A DNA stretch of 64,000 bases from NCBI GenBank assembly GCA_014898425.1, contig RCSZ01000013.1:992001-1056000 (forward strand), read 5' to 3'. Under the pieces are notes generated by a model that was not told where the DNA came from, did not search any database, and saw only the letters and a program-made list of their open reading frames with translations. Each line of letters starts with the position of its first letter. The first letter of the stretch is position 1. Both the position numbers and the translations under genes were made by a program. This document shows positions 24,404 to 37,600 of the stretch, one piece after another. The stretch is from Botryotinia globosa (lineage: Eukaryota > Ascomycota > Leotiomycetes > Helotiales > Sclerotiniaceae).

Positions 24404-24979
24404 CTCATCAAGTTACCAACTGCCAGCCCAAAAACCCCGAATTTGTCGTTGTGGAGAAGGATAATCACCTTGCAGTAGGCAGATGTATATTTGTGGAATG
24501 TGGGATTTTGGACAAATGACAATGTTGATAACAAAGCCAGCAAGCAGGCCTTTTCGTTATCAGACGCGAGGAATGCGCGTAGCTGGGAGATGATGGATTT
24601 ATAGTGGTTAAGAACGAATGTATGGCTAAGGTGATTTGTTGAATGGGGTTACGACGGAGAGATTCACTCTCGCTTTGAATATTGTACTGTACTGTACTGT
24701 ACTGTTTGTTTGATTTAATGGGAGATTAAAAAAGGAGCTTCGATATTAAAAAGGAGACGAGCGGTCGTCGTTATTGACTCGAAAGAGAATTATCTTGAGG
24801 AAGATGGTTTGCAGGAACAGGTACAGCAAAGAAGAATCAAATTAGATAGTTGGAGGAAAGAGAGTAAAGTAATTGGGTGTTGTTGTTTGGGGCGAGCGAG
24901 GGAGTTGAAGGGGGTGTGTATCAACAAAAGATTGTCGTACCGGGACCGATTATGTTATCACGGACTGGACGGGCTGACT

Positions 24980-25066
24980 GGTAGGAGAGAGAGAGGAGGA
25001 GAGAGAGGATAGAGGAGAGAGGAGAGAGGAGAGAAGAGAGAGGAGAGAGGAGAGAGGAGAGAGGAG
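24980..25066. repeat. GAGAGGA purine-rich repeat
   Basis: Imperfect 7-8-bp GAGAGGA units on the + strand, a polypurine tract close to the BUD4 upstream side. Confidence 0.85.
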
Positions 25067-25250
25067 CGTATAAAATTGTATGGGGCTGACTTTTTGTGGT
25101 TTTAATGAGATGGATTGAGATGGATGATGTATTCTATTACGGGTAATAGAATAATGGTAGAATAATAGAATAATGGAATGATGGAATAATGACATCTCGG
25201 GACAATTGAAGAATAATCGGATAATGATAATGATAATGATGATGATGCTT

Positions 25251-25252
<2 letters not shown>

Positions 25253-25312
<60 letters not shown>

Positions 25313-25343
25313 GTTCTTCTTCTTCTTCTTCTTCTTCTTCGTC
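25253..25343. repeat. (ATT)n followed by (TTC)n microsatellite
   Basis: About twenty ATT triplets run directly into about ten TTC triplets. Confidence 0.95.
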
Positions 25344-25628
25344 TTATGCTCACTTGGGTAACTTTTTCTTTCTTTGGGTAGGTATGTGTGGTAGGGGTGG
25401 ATATTTAGACGCGTCGCTCTAGCAACCGTGCTCCCTTTTTTTCCCTTTCCTTTCTTGCTTCCGTACCTACCTCAGCCTTTCTACCTAGTCTGTTCTGTAG
25501 TCTTCTAGTATTCTCCTAGTATTCTCCTAGTATGACTACCCACTACCCTACCTAGTCCCATGAGTATCAGAGTGAAGTAATAAGATATGATGGATAGTTT
25601 GATATGATACGGACTACCTACCTAGTAC

Positions 25629-25723
25629 TTCCGGCCTCTTATGATAGTTCCTGCCTCTTATGATAGTTCCTGCCTCTTATGATAGTTCCTGCCTCTTATG
25701 ATAGTTCCTACCTCCTACGATAC
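25629..25723. repeat. 19-bp tandem repeat TTCCTGCCTCTTATGATAG
   Basis: Five consecutive 19-bp units; the first differs by one base, the last is more diverged and grades into CTACCTC repeats. Confidence 0.9.
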
Positions 25724-26398
25724 TTCCTACCTCCTACCTCCTACCTCCTACCTAGTCTGATGAGTGAGGTGTGAGGTGTGAGAATGAGAGTGAGAATGAG
25801 AGTGAGAATGAGAATGAGAAACCTTGAATAACCCCTAATCCTAGTGAAGTCTTCCACGCCCCGCACTAGAATTCAAATGAAATGAAATTCAAGATATCAT
25901 CCGATGATTGGTGAATCAAAGGTAATTGTCGCCCCAATTGATAGCTAAAAGTTCCCAATCGGTCCCCATTGGATTCGATCCATGGATGCATTTGAGACCT
26001 TTCGACTCTTTGGACCAAGGTAGAATATTCGAGTATGTGTATAATTATAAAAGAGAAAATCACACAATGCGATTTGTTCCTGGGAGTGTCCGTGTTGCTG
26101 CAGAAGGACCAGCCGACAGAGGACAATGTCGAGTCATATCGCTCGCACATATACACATGACCGTGGCAGGTAATATGTGTTGCTTCATGAACCATCCACC
26201 CCGTCGTCTCAAATATCAAAAGACGGTATTCGCGAGATGGACATGATTGGGTGTGGGATTCATGGTGAAGAATCCATGTCAACAAGGAAGAAAGGGATTA
26301 GTGGAGCTTATCATTCATGTTACATGTAGGTATTAAATACTACCTCGTAGATACCCAGTCACGATGTAAGAAGAATGATGCAACCAAGTCGTTTGTAC

Positions 26399-26419
26399 AT
26401 ATATACATACATACATATA

Positions 26420-26450
<31 letters not shown>
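26399..26450. repeat. (CATA)n microsatellite
   Basis: Tetranucleotide run CATACATA with a few TATA interruptions. Confidence 0.9.
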
Positions 26451-26606
26451 CATCATTTCATGCATACGACTCTCCGATAGGTTGTGATCTTGGCTATCGT
26501 ACATCTATCTCACCTACCTCGTACATATCGCTGGTGCTTCCATCAACATGATGACCATAATTATTACGCAGTAGGTAATATATCCATGTATCTATCGATA
26601 TATTAA

Positions 26607-26674
26607 TAATATCTCTCCCGTGTCTGTTACCAGATCTATATAATATCTCTCCCGTGTCTGTTACCAGATCTATA
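26607..26674. repeat. Perfect 34-bp tandem duplication
   Basis: 26607-26640 and 26641-26674 are identical, beginning TAATATCTCTCCCGTG and ending AGATCTATA. Confidence 0.93.
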
Positions 26675-26960
26675 TATATATACAATCACAATCACTTCCA
26701 AATACTTCCAAATACATCCATATACATCCATATACATCCATATACACATACACTTCCTACTTCCTACTTCCTACAAACCTAAAATCTCTCTTAATTTTCC
26801 GAAGCTATATCCATGAATAAATTGTGAAAATAGCTCCGTTTCCAGCCTCAACTCTACCCCTCATCCCAACTCAGCTGATGATGACAGCCGTCCAGCGACT
26901 AGGAACTTCCCTGCCTTGCATTGCAACATTCAACTGGTTCCCGAGATCGATGTTTCGATA

Positions 26961-27030
26961 GCAACAACAACAACAACAACAACAACAGCAACAACAACAA
27001 CAGCAACAGCAACCACAACACAAACAACAA
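26961..27030. repeat. CAA/CAG triplet repeat
   Basis: CAA triplets with scattered CAG. The short polyAsn/polyThr ORFs over it come from the repeat; no gene model supports translation. Confidence 0.85.
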
Positions 27031-29388
27031 CCGGCTTTCTTTCTCAACCTACCATTTGTCCACTCTGCCCAGCTTCACAACTTCTCCTTTGTTCGTGTCG
27101 ATACAGAAACCCAAGATCTCTTCATAATGGCTGATTTACAAAGGGGTATGCTAATGTTTCTAGACTCCAGTGACCATTCTTACAACCGGATACATATGCG
27201 CAAACGCTCCGAGAGCAATGGTCATGTCTCCGGATAATATATCATTCAAGGTGGAGCTCGCAGGTCGATGGTCGTGTCTCTTGCATACGAGAACCACATA
27301 TCCTAAAACAGCTCCCAGGCGATGGGGCATAGGTAGGTAACTTTCATTGTCGGGGAAATTGGTAGATCCGGTAATGTCGATTGATTCGATTTGGAATCCG
27401 TACATGCAGTCCTCGTTCCTGTTCCGTCTTTATTTTCCTCGGCGACCCTTTTCGAAAATCTAGAAACTTAGGAAGAGACATCGTGCAAACGATCATGCAA
27501 TTCACCGCATACACCACCTGCAAGCTTGACCGATATTTCAGACACAGCATTAGTAGTATCTTTTTAGGGGTGGTTCTAGATTTTGGTGATCAAGTACAGG
27601 TCTATAATCAATGGGACAGGATCATCAGTACCGCCGTACCGTCGTATCTGAGTATTTATTCATTTATCGGGAACCGCGACCGCTGCTGCATTCTAAATCA
27701 CACTCCTATTGACGTAAACCCAAGAGGCTCATGAAAGTCTCTTAAAAATTATGTATCTCGCCAATGACACTTTGGAAACCAAGCTATGCACCAGAGGAGT
27801 CTAATCAGGGGAATTGACACCAGAAAATTATGTATGAAACTTGCCCATCACACCTCAAATACATCTGCAATGAACCAAAGGCGACCCGAGCATTCTGTGA
27901 TATTAACAGTCTCCATGATTGAGCCTCGGGTGACGACGGTGATCCGATCCTCCAACTGAAAATAGCTTTTCGCTCATACCCACCCAGCTTCGGTCTCGGT
28001 TCGTTTCATTAATTTCAATAAACTCATTTCACTTGAGTTCAACGTGTCTCTCTCTACTCACAAGTCATGCGTATAAATCACGTTGGGTGCCACGGATGAC
28101 CTTACCGTTAAGGTTTGGAAAGAAATGATGAATGACGAAGCGAGAGCAGAGATGGCAATTTCTGCACACATGTTTTCATGCATGGGAAGTATGAAGGTGG
28201 AACGAATTTCTACGAAATATGATCTGGTTATCAGGGGGTAGGGTAGCATCAGAGTTTTATGGTAAAGCACGGGAAGTCACCGAGGATCGCAAGGGAAGAA
28301 GTGATGGGTGATCTGTACCAAGATTCGTCTCCGCATTTCTTGGGCGTCTAAAGGTAAGAGCTAGCTGGTTTCGGATTAAGTACGTACTTGGGTAGATCAC
28401 TCTATTTTCGTGCCGTCACATCTGTAAAACAGGCATTGAATTCCGACGACTTCATTTGTTGTTTATGTTCTGATCACACCAAAACTCCCTCGCTTCATCT
28501 TTTGATCACGACACTCCTAGACGCGTATACCCCACTCTACGTGGACAAGTCTTGCCATCTCCCGAAGCAAATCTGCCTGGGCTGTCAAAGGCCGAGGATT
28601 TCTCAACCCATGAACTTGACAACGAATGGTTTGAGGCTTTGAGAACCTGTATTGCTGTACTCCCCTAGTTGAGTGTGCTCTAATTTGATCTTTGCGATTT
28701 TTGTCAAAGGCTCTCAGGAGAACACTCATCATTACATAAGAAAGTCATCAATTTGTTCCCAGGGAAGAGTCTTGCAAGATCAGTCATCTTGCAAGTGGAA
28801 GCGTCAAAGTGTCGAAGTGTCTTTTGATTATGATCTTCAAAGTTTCAAACAAAGATTTGACTTTACAACTCCTGAAAGAAATATATACTTTGCAGCCTTC
28901 CTCCTATTCTCGATCTATTTTCAATGTCAGAAACGCTGAAAATGTGGAAAATTCGATGAACATGTGCTCAACATCAAATATTCGAAGATTTTACAATCGG
29001 CACATTTCAGAAACGAAGCTCTGATGGGAGTGCCAAGTATCCCCTGTGTCAAAGTTGACATGAAGATTGAGAAATCAGCCTTTCTCCATCTCTATTTGGT
29101 AAGAGATTCCCCAAGTCTATATTCTCCAGTCATTTCAATGTTCCTCCAAGGCTGAGGCGCTACGCGCCAGTTATTCGGATTCGTAAACTTCTTGATGAGA
29201 TTTGTAGGCGCCAACAATCCAAATTGCGGGGCGATCCGACTTTCTTGCTCTCAAAATGAAGTTGGTGACCTAGAACTCAGCCCTGTCTCTGCTCTCTTAA
29301 ATACCGTAAATCTGCTCCATATTTTAGCCATGCTCGAGACCTTTTTTACCTTTCATCCTTCGGGCCTGGAATTCTATTCGGTCTCATC

Positions 29389-30858
29389 ATGAAAATGTCA
29401 ATTCGAACCACTCTGTTGATGATATCACTATGGGCGATACAAACACATGGCCTTAGACACCTCCCAAAGAGAAGTAGGCCGTTCATTGATAACTTCTTTG
29501 TTCAAAACTGACATCAAGCAGCGGCCTCTATCTCATATAATGAAACATCAACGAGTTCCGGAGCTGTTACCACGACTCCTGAAGCCAGTCTCGAATGCTG
29601 CTATCTCTCTTCATTTCAAGTCGGCCAAGTTCTATGGCATTCTGAAAGCATCAATATTACTGTAGCCACTGTCTCTACTATCGTATACCAATACGACGAC
29701 ACAGCCATCATGAGTATTCAGACCATTCCTACAAACTTTACAGCCCCATCAAGACCCATAACGCGATCGTCAATTAATGGTCTTCCTACAACCATAATTG
29801 GGACTGATTTGGGGGTTTACGGAGCCGAGACAACCTTCATTCACGGTACCGCTTTCACCGATCCTTATGGAACAGTCTATGAATCGCCGACACGTGTGTG
29901 GGTATATACAGATGTCATATATGCAACTGCATCACCGACATCCAAGCATGGTTCATACGCATGCCCTCGTCCGAGTGACATCAAAAGCTCATCCGGTGAT
30001 GAAATATCTCCTTATCCATCTGGGTTCTTTCTTGCCGATGAAGATACAGATTACGGCTGGAACTCACCAGGAGCTTTTTCAACAACTTTGCCAACACAAT
30101 TGCGTGATTGGATGGTCAAGTATGCCGCATCAGATAAATCAGACTCTCTAACAAACCTTGAAAAATGTAAATTGGGTACTGGACGAGGTGTTCCTACCGC
30201 GTTTGTCCCCTATGATGAAATCACAGCTACTACAACCACCACATCAATTATGAATGCGAACTATGGTGCCGATATTGTTGCAAGTTCAACTAGTGAGATG
30301 GCTGAATTATCAACATCCGCATCGTCTACAACATCGTCTACCACTTCGACTCACACTACTACCTCATATTTCACTCGCCCAACCACTAAAACCTCCACTA
30401 CTACGAGTACCAAAACAGCAATATTATCAAGCATCCAAAAAAAAGTTTCGGCAGTGAACGCAGCCGTCATAAACACAATTACCTCGGCGCCAGTCGAAAC
30501 ACCCTCTTCCGTTTCCAAGGCATCAAGCACTACATCTACCACCTCGCTCTATATGATGGCGGGCGATGAAACAATGGTGCAAAGCGAGACGGTGGCAGGA
30601 AGTGCAACTACATCTGCGATTAGTGGAGGAGGATTAGGGAAAATTGTGGTGGTTATGGATTGGGCTCGCACGAGTACTTCAGAGGGGGCTTTGGAGGCGC
30701 AGACTGGAACATCAACGATACCAGCGTTGGCTGATAGTACAGTTGCGGGGGTAGTGCAGAGTTCGAAGACGTCTGAGGCGATTCCAGGGAGAAATAATGA
30801 TATTGTGTGGTTGGGTAGTGCGATTTTGGTGGTTTTGGTTGGGGCTCTGGCTTTGTAA
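29389..30858 (+). CDS. Secreted Ser/Thr-rich, probably GPI-anchored surface protein
   Basis: Two exons, 29389-29473 and 29519-30858, with a 45-bp intron (GTAGGC, branch CTGAC, acceptor AAG at 29516-29518 or CAG at 29521); the product is 474 aa. Exon 1 gives a signal peptide (MKMSIRTTLLMISLWAIQTHG) followed by RHLPKR, a Kex2-like dibasic site. The middle carries potential N-glycosylation sites (YNET, INIT, NFT) and a folded-looking part (residues ~110-250) with few cysteines. Residues ~260-350 are Ser/Thr rich (SSTTSSTTSTHTTTS). The C-terminus has a small-residue spacer and a hydrophobic tail (NNDIVWLGSAILVVLVGALAL is the last stretch), as in GPI signals. This suggests a wall or membrane mannoprotein. 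I do not recognise the family. Without the first exon the protein would lack any secretion signal, which supports this start. Confidence 0.75.
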
Positions 30859-31380
30859 GTGGGTTTGTAAATCAGATGGATTGGACTTGGTTAGACATTG
30901 TATCGGAGAGGAACTTATGAAGGACATTCTGTATATATGTTATTCGTACTTAGATATGTATTTAAAAATTTGAAGTCATATACGATGTATCGTACGATAC
31001 ATTTTGCATAAGATCCAGTTTGGGCATTATGTGTTATGATATCCTTGGCATATGGGGTGGGTCAAAAAATTATGATCTGCATCGTCATCATAAGGGTACT
31101 GACTACCAGATTGAAAAAGGGGAAATGAAATATGCAGATATACTTGAAATCGTATTGCTCCTCATTCATTCATAAGCCCCTCCACGTTCACCATACTTTG
31201 TATATTTAACTGTCACTTGACTCACTCCTGATAACGATATCAAACTTTGCTGACTAAGAAATAAACTCCCGCATCTAAGTTGCAGGCGCGTTTCATCAGA
31301 TCGCGTCGGCTACTATCTCTCGGACTTTTTTATGCGATATCTTTCGTCAAGGTGATATGAATGATGCCTCCTCCAAAGTC
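30859..31380. other. Intergenic spacer
   Basis: Holds the 3' flank of the GPI-type gene and the promoter of the FHIP gene. A small palindromic stretch TATCGTACGATACATT lies near 30987. No gene seen. Confidence 0.4.
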
Positions 31381-34300
31381 ATGGATTTTGTAAGTTTGCG
31401 CCGTTTCTTCTGGGTGTGAGAGTGTTTGTTGTGTATTTGAGATGACATCGTATCTTGATTCTGTGCAAAGACATAGATAGATCTCTCGATGAGGAAGTGC
31501 AGGTACTGATATTTCTTTTCGATCCTTAGTGGCAACGCTTGATAGCGGGCACATCGCTCGCGCCAGCCGGCAGCAAGGTCACGTTGAATAATCCGGAAAA
31601 ACGTTTGGCGAGGTTCAAGAGGGAATACAATCGTCTTTTGGTAAGAGAAGAGTGCTGTTGTGCGAATGTGGGGGACGGTGAGAAGGGAGAGCTAATCGGC
31701 ATATCTTGTAGCAATTATGGCGCAATGCGACGGATCTCTCGAGGGATTACGACGCCGCGGATCAAATACGCATCTGCCTGTCTGAAATTACTCGAGTGCT
31801 CGGCGATGAGTCTCGTCGTCCTTTGCCACATCCTTGCATCGCTTTTGCGGCGGAAAAACAAATCTACATCTCGATTGGGAAGATAGCTACGACGTCGTAT
31901 AGTGAGGGGATTATTAGGGAGGCGGTATCTCTCTTTGCTGCATTGCTTGATAGCGAGGAGGAGAATTTCGTCGAGAATGATGTTTTCGCCAAAAGTCTTA
32001 TGAATCTGCTGGTTCGGATTACCGGGTCGAATAATATTAATCTGGGCTCGGAATTGGCGGTCGAGGTGGTGGAGCTGTCATTCAATATCACGACCAAGAT
32101 TCGACTCGACCCTGAAATTTTGCCGGTTTGGTTTACTTCGCAACGAAGGGATGAGGATGCTGCAAAGGGATATACTGTGGATCCGCATGAGAAGTTTGCG
32201 GGAAAGACTCACAAGGAGGATTTTCAACTGTTCTATCTGTTGATTGATTACATACATGAGGAAGGGAGATGTGGAGATTTTGCGAGGACAGGTCTTCTCT
32301 ATATTATTGAAGCAGCGTCGAATGATGTGGCACTGGAGCAATGGATAGTTGAGAGTGATTTGGCTACTCTCATGGCTACAGGACTTGGTGCACTGTACAG
32401 TCAGCTCAGTCGAAAACTTGTTATTGATCATCCTCCGGATGCATTACCTCCTGTGCTCGCTCTCTCGGATTATCGACACCCTCTCACCACACATGAGATC
32501 GTGAGCTCCGTCGATGAGGACTACCAATCGCATATGGAGACTTTTCTTTCACATTTGGTCTTCTGGCAGGATGTGCTGAATCATTGCAAATCCATGGAGG
32601 TTAAACAGACACTCTTGGAGCACTTTCAGGTCATTTTTCTACAACAGCTACTGTATGGGTTCTTTGTCATTCCTTGGCTACTAAAACTAATGTCTGTAAT
32701 AGATATCCATCTTTACTCGAATCTTCAGATGTTGATGGAGGTTCATCGGTTGCGGTATTGACATACTTACGACGAATTCTAGAATCTTTAGATCATCCTG
32801 ATATGATTCATCTTATCCTTCATTACCTTCTCGCTTTACCTGATACTACGCCAGCTCCTTCAGGCTCCAAAGCTTCTGTGAGCGCCGCGAGGAAACGAAA
32901 GTCTTTAGATCTTGCAACTCTAGTTGCTTTGCAAGTAGAGGGCGGTGCCCCTGCGTTATACAATCTGGTGGATCTTATTCTAGGCAGTTTACGATCAGAA
33001 AGTTCACAGACTGTAACTGTTACGTTGCAGCTTCTATCTGTTATTTTGAAACGACATCATCGATACGCTGTGACCACACTCCTTCGAACAGGTCATGTAT
33101 TGGGTAACGGCCCGCAACGTTCTATTGCAGCTCATGAAAGAGAAATTGAGTGTTTACTCACAATGGCCGAAGATCTCGGCGGTGAAGATAACTTTGACGA
33201 TGTTTATGAAAATCACATCAAAGATAGTATGAATATTTTGGAGAGTCACTCTTGTTCCCTTGCACTTGTTGCGCCTAAATCAGCCAGTGGAACTTCTAAA
33301 TTTCCAGGTTCTCAAGCGACAATTCCTGGTGCGCCGAGAGATATTCGTCCACACACTTTGAGACCTGAAGATCCGGTTCTCATGACTTTACTCGATATCT
33401 TGTCGACATTTTTCATGAATTCCGTCGAAACAAATCTTTCTTTGACAGCCGCAATTATTGATTTGGCAACATGTGGCTACATGAGTGTTGATGGGTGGCT
33501 TTTACCTGACCCTTCGAAATATGTATATGAAGAATCTGAAGAAGGTAGAACTGATGAAATTGTGGACGATCTTCTTCTCGCTAATATAGGAGATCCGGAC
33601 GAAATTTTGGAGAAGGCACAAATTCGTGCTTTAAAACTAACACAACGTCGTCTCAAATGGTCAGAAACCCCCAAACCAGAATTACTTACCAGACTTGATA
33701 TGTTGGTCGATCAAGTTAATAGTTATCGAGCCGAAATTCCTCGATTTGAAGATATACTTCAACAACGTCGTGATGCGTTCCAACAAGCGGCATCTATGAC
33801 CACTCCAGTTCGTCATCGACCTAGAAGTTACCGTGAATCATCCGCCCATGCAGAATCACCCCCTCGTCAATCCGCCCTCGATAAAGTAGCTCAACGTATT
33901 TTCTCCGGTGACTTTAATACCCCTTCTCGATCAGGATCTCCACAAACTCGCGGTCGTCCAGCAAATCCAAGTCGTGAACAGAGAAGTACGAGTGGCAGTC
34001 ATGGGTTCTCAACTCCTACAAATCGGACGTTGAATCCGCCACCTCAGTTCTTATCGAGTGCGGAGTCGCCTAGCAGGGGAAGTTCGCAATCGAGAAGTCA
34101 GGAGGAGGAGAGGAGGGAGAGAGTTGTTGTGCCTGGTCAGGCAGCGGCATTTGCGGCTATTGATCAGGGGATCTTGAATAGGATGGTGGGGATTCCGGAG
34201 AGGGTTAAGAGAGATGAAGTTGTGGCCATACCGTTTCCGGATCTTAAAGTTGCTAAAAAGAGGACGGGGGAGAGCGGGGATAGGGGTGAGAGTGAAGCGG

Positions 34301-34602
34301 AAGTGACAGTGGAAGCGGAAGCTTCGGAAACCACGGATGGAGCGGTGGAAAGTAAAACACTGGTGGAGAATTTTGAGATGGATGGTAGTGGGGCGGAGGG
34401 GAGTGATGGTTCAAAGGGGAAGGAGGAGAAGAAGGAGGGAGAGACTGAAGTAGTGATGGATGCCGAGGGAGAGAAAGAAGATAAAAAGGTAAGCGTAAGT
34501 CATATTTTGACAAATGTTATCGTGTTGCAGGAGTTTTTGTTGGAGTTGGCGGCGTTGGTGCAGGTTAGAGCGGGACTTTTTGGGGAGGTTAAGTTTGTTT
34601 GA
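31381..34602 (+). CDS. FHF complex subunit HOOK-interacting protein (FHIP/RAI16-like)
   Basis: Five exons: 31381-31389, 31530-31640, 31712-32652, 32703-34488, 34531-34602, giving 972 aa. Exon 1 encodes only Met-Asp-Phe, and joining it to exon 2 gives MDFWQRLIAGTSL, the usual start of this family. The RAI16/FHIP domain follows: KRLARFKREYNRLL, DAADQIRICLSEITRVLG, DFQLFYLLIDYIHEEGR, FLQQLLYPSLLESSD, AVLTYLRRILESLDHPDMI. The C-terminal third is disordered, but the last exon (EFLLELAALVQVRAGLFGEV) is conserved-looking. In Aspergillus, FhipA with HookA and FtsA links dynein to early endosomes. The last intron (34489-34530, 42 bp) is in frame and stop-free, so retention would only add 14 residues. 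Confidence 0.9.
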
Positions 34603-37600
34603 TTTTTTTTGTGGTTGCTTGGTTGGTTGGTTGGGGGAGGTGGGGATAGATGAGAGAGATTAGATGGGTGATGAAAGTGATGATGGGGATTGGGATTGGG
34701 ATTTAGATGGGGAAGGAGAAGGGATTTGTAGAGTGAGATTGGAGAGGTAGACTACTGAGGAAGATGGAGAATGAGAGGAAGAGAGGAGGTGAGAAAGGAG
34801 GAGAGAAAGGAACGAGAAAGGATGTGAGAAATTTAGTTAGTTGGTCCATGTGTATACGATACCTTTTCTCATTCATTCACTGTTAAGCATTCATTCACTG
34901 TAAAGCATTCATTGATTGTAAAGTATTAATTAACTCGTCTCGCTTGTTTGTTTGCTTGCTTGCTTTTACTCTGTTAGAATTACACGCGATTTCATAATAT
35001 ATATCCAAAAGAAAAAGCTATTTTTCAATCTCATTTAATCGAAATTCTGAAAATTAAAAACTTTAATTTAATTAATATAATTCTAAGTTGAATTTTTTTT
35101 GGATAGAGATATAGATTTCAATTGATGGAATTAAAAAATAAATTATCAATTAATTTAATTAAAAATTTAATAAATGAAAAATAATTAATTAAAAATTCCA
35201 TTTTCGAAAATTCAAAAGTTTAAAAATTATATCGAAAATTATAATTGTGTTGAAACAATGACTTTTAATTCCATAAATTTTGAATTACAATAATTTATAG
35301 TGATTTATTTCTTGATTTCTTTCTTGATTTTATGAATTGAGATATATATTTTTATATAAGAAATTTCTAATTTGAAATTATATTGATTGAATTGAAAACA
35401 ATTGAATTATTTACATATAAATATCAGATTTAGCAAAAGGTTGATTTTCGGAAAAAAAGTCATCTTTTAAACATGTGTTATGAAATCGGGTATAGTATTA
35501 TATGAGGGGAGTTTGATATACATTTCTCTATCTTGATTAATTTCGAGGCTAAGTAAACTCGTTAGTTTATATTTCGAAATGTATAATTTATATATATAGC
35601 TTTATTTCTATATTAATAAATTGGATATTAGAATGCTAGAGATAAATTTTGTTCTTTTTTTTTTTCAATTTTTTTTTCTTTTCTTTATATAAGTGTGCTG
35701 GGAAATGAGATTATATAATTACTAGGTAAATAGATATAGTATGTATATATTACATGGGATTTCTAATCTGTAAAAATTGGAATGTGTGTTTATTTTGTGT
35801 GTTTATTTTGTGTTTTATATTATGTTTTATTTTATATAGAGAAATCTGTAATGTTCGATGCGGAAGAAAGGTGTGTGGAGGGGGGATATGAATAGATAGG
35901 TGGGTAGGATAGATAGGTGGGTAGATGATTGATCAATTGGTTGGATTTATATGGGTTTGATTATCTTCTTATTTCTATTTATTTGAATGAATGGATGGGT
36001 ATTTATATACTTAGTTACTTACTTGTATATGTATATGTAATAGTGTTGATTTGAATTTGTCTTTGGATGTATGTATGAGGTGAGGTGTATATAAGGTGCG
36101 TATAGATGAGGTAAGTAATTGAAAATTGAAAATTGAAAATTGTAAACATGAATGAGGAAATGTATTTTATAAAGAGTATCTATAAATAGAAGTATGAGAA
36201 GTATGAGAAGTATGAGAATCTGAGAATTTGAGAATTTGAAGAGGGAGGAAGGAGGAAGGAGGGATGGATAGATAGATACATGGATGGCTTATGAATTGAA
36301 ATGGGGAATTATTATAAGAGGATGGGATTGGATTGGATGATCTGGTTTTGTATTGTATATGTATGCGATGTGTAGGTGTTGGATGATGGGTGAGTGAGTG
36401 AGTGAGTGAGTGAGTGGTATGCTGGGGGGTTTTTGGCGGCATAGATGGGGATGGATGGATGGATGGGTTGAGATTGGGATTGTAAGTTTTACTGGAGAGT
36501 TCTTTTGAGTAGTAGAATTGTGCGGGGACTTGGAGGGGGTGGAGGGATTCCGTGAATGTGGAATTGCGTGCGGGGATTCTTATTTGGTGCGGGAGGTGGG
36601 TATTTTTTGATGGTTGATTTGGAGTTATGGGTGGGAGGTCGTTGTTGGAAGGGAGGTAATTGAAGGAAGAGGGGGTTGGTATGTACGTGCAATTGGAAGG
36701 ATGGGGAAGATGGTATTCATAGATTTGGGACGAGAGAGTTGCGGAGTTGTGGAGTGGAGTATGGGGGGTTGGATTTTATCGATATGTGGTTTCTGTGAAT
36801 GGTTTGGGACAGATTTTGGGATTGGGTTTGAGGTTGGGATAGGGGAGATTAGGAGATGATCTTAGAAATTTGTGATAGAGATGTGGAGTAGAGATTTGTG
36901 ATGGAGGTTTGTAGTCGAGATGTGTGATAAAGATATGCATCAAAAATATCTAAGAGGGGGTAAGATGTGACGTAATTGAGGTAATTAGTTTCGTAGAGGC
37001 TTTGGGTAGGTGCTCGGGCGATGAATAAAAAGGAAAGGAATAGAAAGCAAATGAGAAGAAGAATTATGGTCCTGAATTCCGAAATTATGCCAAGCCAAAG
37101 GGTAGATATAGATTAGTATCCGATTAGATGGGCATTCTAATTATTCCTTTCGAGCTGGATATAGATGCAGATAGCCAAGGTTGAAAATGGTGTGGGGGTA
37201 GATATTCCGGATCGCCTATCCGAATGATATTCGCGAGAAAAACTCATTCAACCCCTGACCCTTTCATTTTTTCCCCCTATCCCGAAACCTTATTTCTATT
37301 CTCGAAATTATCTAGGTGTCTTTTTTTTTGTTCTTTAAAGCGATCGTATTAATAATCAACAGTAGATCTCATCGGATCTAGAACAAAAGATTTGATAATC
37401 CTATTCACTTAATCTGACAGAAATAGCCGAGACATATAAATCCATCTACTAGTAACCCGATATATCTATAACAGCACGGGAGAAGAAACCACCTAAGAGA
37501 TTTTTGCCGAACCTCCTGATCCGATTGATTTATGAGTCAGAATTTAGGTAGAGTACTTGGTAAATTATCTATATGATTGATTTTCGCTAGCTTGCGAAAG

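Larger units (their letters stand above)
24404..29388. other. 5-kb repeat-rich spacer between two divergent genes
   Basis: Separates the 5' ends of BUD4 (-) and the GPI-type protein gene (+). It contains several micro- and minisatellites listed separately. Unassigned ORFs (25866-26285 on -, overlapping 25926-26246 on +; 28388-28642 and 28673-29024 on +) have no recognisable domain or good splice pattern. Parts may be promoter or untranslated leader. Confidence 0.4.

Noticed and set aside
28388..29024. ORFs with a CCLC and CLGC motif upstream of the GPI-type gene
   Set aside because: Too short, no continuing frame, no recognisable domain; the true first exon of the next gene begins at 29389.
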